Shown here piece after piece: positions 59,978-64,000 of a stretch of DNA of 64,000 nt. The notes under the pieces are model-generated. The model was not told the origin of the DNA. It saw nothing but the letters and a program-made list of their open reading frames with translations, and searched no databases. Position numbers and translations under genes: made by a program. Origin of the DNA: Dietzia sp. NCCP-2495 (GTDB lineage Bacteria; Actinomycetota; Actinomycetes; Mycobacteriales; Mycobacteriaceae). How positions within the stretch are numbered: the first letter of the stretch is position 1; every line of letters starts with the position of its first letter. The stretch spans positions 78,988 through 142,987 of the forward strand of contig NZ_BRVN01000009.1 in NCBI RefSeq assembly GCF_026011735.1. Reading direction: 5' to 3'.

Positions 59978-62900
59978 CAGAGCCACTTCCGCTCGGACTA
60001 TACGAGACTCTACTGACCCAGCAGTACTCACGTCGACTTACGGCCACCGAGGCCGAAGCACACTATTCGTCACCTGACGACGATGACTTACCCCTCCTCC
60101 TGTCGCGCCACATTCAGAATCTCGTCCATGAGCGGCTTTCTGGAAAGACTTCCGCTGAGCAGCTCGCCATCGTTGAAGAACTTCTAAAGACTTTTGACGA
60201 TGATCAACGAATAGCAACCAACAAGCTACTTCACGCCATAACCGCCCATGGAAATCGTCGACCAAACCGGCCCTCTCATTCACTTTCTGCCGGAGCTCTT
60301 CTCACCAACTCCCGAGACGAACCAAACCTCGGAAATGAAATCTCCCTGGAAATGGAATCCGCCGACCGGGTAGATCTGCTTTGCGCTTTCGTCAAATATT
60401 CTGGGATCCGCGTAATTGAGCATCAGCTATCCGCACTTCGACGACGCGGAGTACCTTTACGAGTAATTACCACAACATACATGGGCGCAACTGAAAAACG
60501 CGCACTGGACGTCCTTGTCCGCGATTTTGGCGCCCAGGTTCGGGTCAGCTACGAAATATCTTCGACCCGACTCCATGCAAAGGCTTGGTTGTTTCACCGC
60601 TCTAGCGGATTCAACACTGCATACATCGGTAGCTCGAATCTATCAAAGCCCGCACTTGTCGACGGACTCGAATGGAACGTCAGGCTTGCGGAAGCAACAA
60701 ATGGTACGGAAATAGCGAAGTTCTCAAAAGTCTACGACTCGTACTGGAGCTCACAGGACTTCGAAGAGTACGACCCTGACCGAGACGCCGACCGCCTAAC
60801 CGCCGCCCTGGGCACCGCAGATATTTTTTCGCGTCGGGAGCATTCGGCAATCCCATCACAGTCCCCCACCGGTGATTCCAGTATTGCCGATAAGGCACCA
60901 CATCCACCGGCCTATTACCACGGAGAGGGAGGCTACCCTGCCGGCGCTTTACACTCCGGTAGCGAGTCGGCCCCACCCCGGCTTGAGCTTGTCCAGCCTG
61001 ATGAGCTACCGGTAGCCCGCTTCACCCCCTACCCACACCAACGTCGCATGCTGGAGACGCTGGAAGTCGAACGCCGAATTTTCAACCGGCATCGAAACCT
61101 GATTGTTGCAGCTACCGGAACAGGCAAGACGGTCGTAGCGGCCCTGGACTATCTACGCCTAAGCGAAGAGACTGGCCGCCAACCAACTCTGCTTTTTGTC
61201 GCACATCGCAAGGAAATCCTCTCGCAAGCGCGTTATACATACCGTGCAGTCTTGGGCAATCCGTCATTTGGCGAACTGTTCGTCGGTGGAGAAAAGCCAG
61301 TCAGAGGCACTCACGTATTTGCGAGCATCCAGTCGATCACTCGAATGAAAGATGCACTTCTTTCAAGCGAGTGGGAAGTCATCGTTGTCGACGAGTTTCA
61401 CCATGCTGAAGCCGAAACGTACCAGCGATTTATGCAGAACTTCTCGGCAGATGAGCTACTTGGCCTCACCGCAACTCCCGAGCGGGCCGACGGCGTAAAC
61501 GTGAGCAAATTCTTTGGCGGAAAGGCTGCCGCGGAGCTCCGCCTTTGGGATGCACTGAACCAGGATCTACTGTGCCCATTTCACTACTATGGCATATCGG
61601 ATGAAACCGACCTCACCTCGATCAAGTGGAGCGGGCAAGGATACGACACAACTCAGCTTTCAAACCTCTACACCGGCAATGACGCTCGAGCAGTCCTCGT
61701 CCTTCGGGCTCTCAACGAGAAGGTCCTCAACCCACAATCGATGCGCGCGCTTGGGTTTTGCGTCACCATCGAACATGCTGAATATATGGCGCGCTGGTTT
61801 GCTGACCATGACATTCCCGCGATTTCCATAACTTCTGGAACATCACGGGAAGACCGAGAACGTGGCGTCGCAGATCTAAAGTCAGGCCGCATAAAGTGTA
61901 TTTTCACAGTCGACGTCTTCAATGAAGGTGTCGACATACCTGAAGTCGACGTTGTACTTATGCTCCGGCCGACATACAGTTCTACAATCTATATTCAGCA
62001 ACTAGGCCGAGGATTGAGACGCTCACCAGGCAAGCCATTGCTTACTGTCCTCGACTTTGTTGGACATCATCGAGCCGATTTTGACCTGTCTGCTCGCTAC
62101 ATGATGATGACCGGACAAACACGTCGTGAGCTCGCAGACGACCTCGCGGTTGGCTATCCAACTCTCCCCGGCGCATCCCGCATAGTTCTCGATGAAATCG
62201 CACGCAAAGAAATCCTCGATTCTGTTCAACGCGCCACGTTGCGTTCCAACATGCCGGCACTTGTGGCCGACGTACGTTCGGTCGGAGCTGAGAAGACTCT
62301 CGTCGCATTCCTCGAAGCTTCTGGACGCACTCTAGACGAGGTATACCGTGCAGATCGCTCTTGGCACACCATTCTGTTGAAAGCGAAGGGACAAGCTCCT
62401 GCACCGAAGGAAGAGCATGCGTTACTAAAGCGACTGCATCGCCTACGTACTGTTGATGATCTCGATCGAATTGAGAACTACACACGCGTTGCCACTGCTA
62501 TTCGCGACGGTGTCGAGATTGACCAGACAGATGCATGGGCCAGAATGTTGATTGACTTCATGCTGCCAAAAGATAAGTTCTCTAGTTTCGACGAACCGGT
62601 CGAGCAGCTTTCTGGGTACCCAAGCGTGCTTGAAGAGATTCCAGAACTGATGGAGGCTGCCCGCAACAACATAGAGATGCTTCCACTCCCACTTGGACGA
62701 GGGCTCGAGTCTCTTCCACTGAGGTCTCATGCCCGTTACCAGCGAGAGGAACTCCTTTCGGGGCTAAAATGGGCGACGCTGGATCGTCGTCCCGGTATTC
62801 ACCGGGAAGGAGTTCTCTGGGCGCCCGAGGTCAACACGGACTTGTTCCTCATCAACCTACATAAGGACGAGAAGACCTTCTCAGAGACGACGAGGTATCG

Positions 62901-63186
62901 CGATATTCCGGTTACGAAGGATTTGTTCGACTGGGAGTCCCAGTCAACAACAAGGCAGGCTTCACCGACCGGCAGAAGGTACATAACCCATCGAGAGAAT
63001 GGCACAAATATTCTACTTGCCGTTCGTAATGCCCCCAAAGATGAGTTAGGCACCGCTCCTTTTCTTCTCCTCGGGACCTCACAGCTCGAATCTTACGAAG
63101 GCGAGCGACCGATCCGTTTCCGTTGGCGGCTCGATCGATCGATGCCAGCTGAAGTGCTGGCTCAAGCATCTGTCATTGGAGCGTGA
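59974..63186 (+). CDS. PLD nuclease - SF2 helicase - DUF3427 protein (accessory island gene 2)
   Basis: 1070 residues. An N-terminal helical region (to ~110) precedes a PLD-like nuclease domain (~115-260) with TRLHAKAWLF and NTAYIGSSNLSKPAL (HxK and GSSN). A superfamily 2 helicase core follows (~345-715): Walker A VAATGTGKTVVAALDYL, DEFHHAEAETYQ (motif II, DEFH), LLGLTATPERADG, then the C-terminal RecA domain with VFNEGVDIPEVDVVLMLRPT and QQLGRGLRRSPGKP. The rest (~740-1070) is the DUF3427 region. It probably remodels and cuts nucleic acid. AT-rich codon use marks horizontal transfer. Similar helicases occur beside defence and restriction genes, but its role here is inferred. Confidence 0.93.
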   Translation: MTEPLPLGLYETLLTQQYSRRLTATEAEAHYSSPDDDDLPLLLSRHIQNLVHERLSGKTSAEQLAIVEELLKTFDDDQRIATNKLLHAITAHGNRRPNRPSHSLSAGALLTNSRDEPNLGNEISLEMESADRVDLLCAFVKYSGIRVIEHQLSALRRRGVPLRVITTTYMGATEKRALDVLVRDFGAQVRVSYEISSTRLHAKAWLFHRSSGFNTAYIGSSNLSKPALVDGLEWNVRLAEATNGTEIAKFSKVYDSYWSSQDFEEYDPDRDADRLTAALGTADIFSRREHSAIPSQSPTGDSSIADKAPHPPAYYHGEGGYPAGALHSGSESAPPRLELVQPDELPVARFTPYPHQRRMLETLEVERRIFNRHRNLIVAATGTGKTVVAALDYLRLSEETGRQPTLLFVAHRKEILSQARYTYRAVLGNPSFGELFVGGEKPVRGTHVFASIQSITRMKDALLSSEWEVIVVDEFHHAEAETYQRFMQNFSADELLGLTATPERADGVNVSKFFGGKAAAELRLWDALNQDLLCPFHYYGISDETDLTSIKWSGQGYDTTQLSNLYTGNDARAVLVLRALNEKVLNPQSMRALGFCVTIEHAEYMARWFADHDIPAISITSGTSREDRERGVADLKSGRIKCIFTVDVFNEGVDIPEVDVVLMLRPTYSSTIYIQQLGRGLRRSPGKPLLTVLDFVGHHRADFDLSARYMMMTGQTRRELADDLAVGYPTLPGASRIVLDEIARKEILDSVQRATLRSNMPALVADVRSVGAEKTLVAFLEASGRTLDEVYRADRSWHTILLKAKGQAPAPKEEHALLKRLHRLRTVDDLDRIENYTRVATAIRDGVEIDQTDAWARMLIDFMLPKDKFSSFDEPVEQLSGYPSVLEEIPELMEAARNNIEMLPLPLGRGLESLPLRSHARYQREELLSGLKWATLDRRPGIHREGVLWAPEVNTDLFLINLHKDEKTFSETTRYRDIPVTKDLFDWESQSTTRQASPTGRRYITHRENGTNILLAVRNAPKDELGTAPFLLLGTSQLESYEGERPIRFRWRLDRSMPAEVLAQASVIGA

Positions 63187-63516
63187 TTGATTAGCAGCAA
63201 CCCACCAAGCTCCGCTTGGCCAAAGTCGATTCTTCCACTCAAGGGCATGCCATTACTTGGCATCGAACTCGCTGGGAAATTGCCGTTGGGACTTGATGGC
63301 TTCGACTGCTTTCATACTCGAACGCCTTCATCCGGCCAGCCCACCCGGCCCATGATCACCGTCGGGCGGATGGTCGGCGGGGAGAAGGGTCGTTGTCGTC
63401 GTCGTTCTGGTTCTTCTCTCCTCGCCCGCGCCGGGAATCCTTGATTCCACACGCCGGTCACCACCTCGGCGGCTAGCGTCGAGCGCACCCCTTGTCACCA
63501 GCCCCCAGGAGTCCGC
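63187..63516. other. Right edge of AT-rich island, no confident gene
   Basis: The first ~150 nt keep the AT-rich character. A short frame (TTG 63187, PKSILPLKGMPLLGIELAGK) directly follows the helicase stop, but it has no ribosome site and no recognised domain and runs into GC-rich DNA, so it may be a truncated third gene or noise. A GACGACGACAAC repeat (minus strand) lies at 63392-63403. Confidence 0.45.
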
Positions 63517-63816
63517 ATGGTCACCCTCACCGTCCTGTACCCCACGCCCGGCGACGTGGACGCGTTCAACGCGCACTACTTCGACACGCACATCCCGCTG
63601 GCCGGCAAAGTCCCCGGTCTCGACGCCGCCCGCGTCACCCGGTTCCACCCCGGCCCCGACGGCTCGGCGCCCCAGTACCACCTCATGGCGCAACTCGAGT
63701 TCGCCGACGCCGAGACCATGGGCTCCGCCCTCGCGAGCGAGGAGGGGCAGGCGCTCTCCGCCGACGTGGCCAACCTCCAGGTCACGCCCGTCATGCTCAC
63801 CGGCGACACGCAGTAG
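63517..63816 (+). CDS. EthD-domain protein
   Basis: 99-residue dimeric ferredoxin-fold protein of the EthD family: VTLTVLYPTPGDVDAFNAHY, FDTHIPLAGKVPGL, then RVTRFHPG and YHLMAQLEFADAETMGSALA. The H-x-P-L-A context (THIPLA) is the family signature. Members act in degradation or polyketide chemistry, mostly uncharacterised. ATG 63517 follows a weak GGAGT. Confidence 0.9.
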   Translation: MVTLTVLYPTPGDVDAFNAHYFDTHIPLAGKVPGLDAARVTRFHPGPDGSAPQYHLMAQLEFADAETMGSALASEEGQALSADVANLQVTPVMLTGDTQ

Positions 63817-63852
63817 CCGTCCCCGATCTGCAGGGACCCCGGAACTCGGCGA

Positions 63853-63886
63853 CCCTGCCGCCCGCCTTCAACGGGGAGCGGCAGGG
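63853..63886. terminator. Stem-loop after EthD gene
   Basis: CCCTGCCGC and GCGGCAGGG form a 9-bp stem around a 16-nt loop, 37 nt past the EthD stop, without a T-tract. The remaining sequence to the window end shows no supported gene. Confidence 0.4.
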
Positions 63887-64000
63887 ACGGCCGGGATCTC
63901 GTGCAGGCCCCGCCGAACAGGATCGAGCTGCGCGTTGTCGAGCGATGTGGCCTCCTGTCAGGGCTGGACGCCCGGACACGATGGGACGTGCAACTCCCAC

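Noticed and set aside
59500..63350. Attachment-site direct repeats or a transposon around the AT-rich island
   Set aside because: Only short matches such as GGCCAGCC were found at the two edges; no inverted terminal repeats, transposase, integrase or tRNA target is visible.
63797..64000. Partial minus-strand gene at the window end
   Set aside because: Arg/Ser/Gly-rich translation without a recognisable domain, overlapping the EthD end and a stem-loop.

Overview
The window is high-GC actinobacterial DNA. Gene content and order point to the mycolic-acid-bearing Mycobacteriales, most likely a Dietzia-like organism; the genus is an inference. The first 16.4 kb runs in the same order as the Mycobacterium tuberculosis Rv3667-Rv3683 block: end of acs, a holin-X-like membrane protein, an EphE-like hydrolase, the nth / thioredoxin-like / NUDIX / marP operon, a tiny membrane peptide, crp, an MBL hydrolase, RidA, a DUF4177 protein, the paired ArsA-like ATPases BagA/BagB, a WhiB4-like regulator, ponA2 and a metallophosphoesterase, ending with a tRNA-Pro and a strong terminator. 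One foreign-looking gene (AbiEi/DUF559 type) interrupts this block between crp and the MBL gene and has a copy of an intergenic palindromic element on each side.

From 16.6 to 45 kb come an acyl-CoA oxidase-like dehydrogenase, a large membrane protein with glycine-spaced repeats, a complete Mrp/Mnh Na+/H+ antiporter operon (mnhA with an MnhB-like C-terminus, then C, D, E, F, G) that runs into mgtE, a furA-catalase pair, a universal stress protein, a secreted protein of unknown function, a SurA-like lipoprotein, a class E sortase with a 50-residue membrane partner, a DHA2 drug exporter, a secreted CAP-like protein, and the biotin operon bioB-bioA-bioF-bioD. A divergent BioQ-type repressor gene and its palindromic boxes sit at the head of that operon.

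From 45 to 59 kb are an F420-type flavin oxidoreductase with a phosphotransferase (preceded by a CRP/GlxR-like site), a glutamine synthetase-like enzyme, an arsenic island (arsR, acr3, arsC and an ArsC-like protein whose catalytic Cys is Asp), a Trk/Ktr potassium uptake pair, a GT87 glycosyltransferase whose frame runs through the opposing DoxX gene, a luciferase-like oxidoreductase, an SRPBCC protein, and three decaying genes: a siderophore-interacting-protein remnant, an internally deleted drug exporter, and a thioesterase with an amber stop.

From about 59.5 to 63.3 kb lies an AT-richer island with unusual codon use. It holds a two-gene unit: a MutT-like NUDIX hydrolase overlapping a 1070-residue PLD-nuclease / SF2-helicase / DUF3427 protein. 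This is the best candidate for an accessory, possibly defence-related, system. An EthD-like gene follows.

Three further patterns are not explained by the genes. Three families of nested double-unit inverted repeats sit mostly between convergent genes. The 12-mer GACGACGACAAC recurs eight times in coding and non-coding DNA and in more than one reading frame. Gene 3' ends are duplicated in two places.
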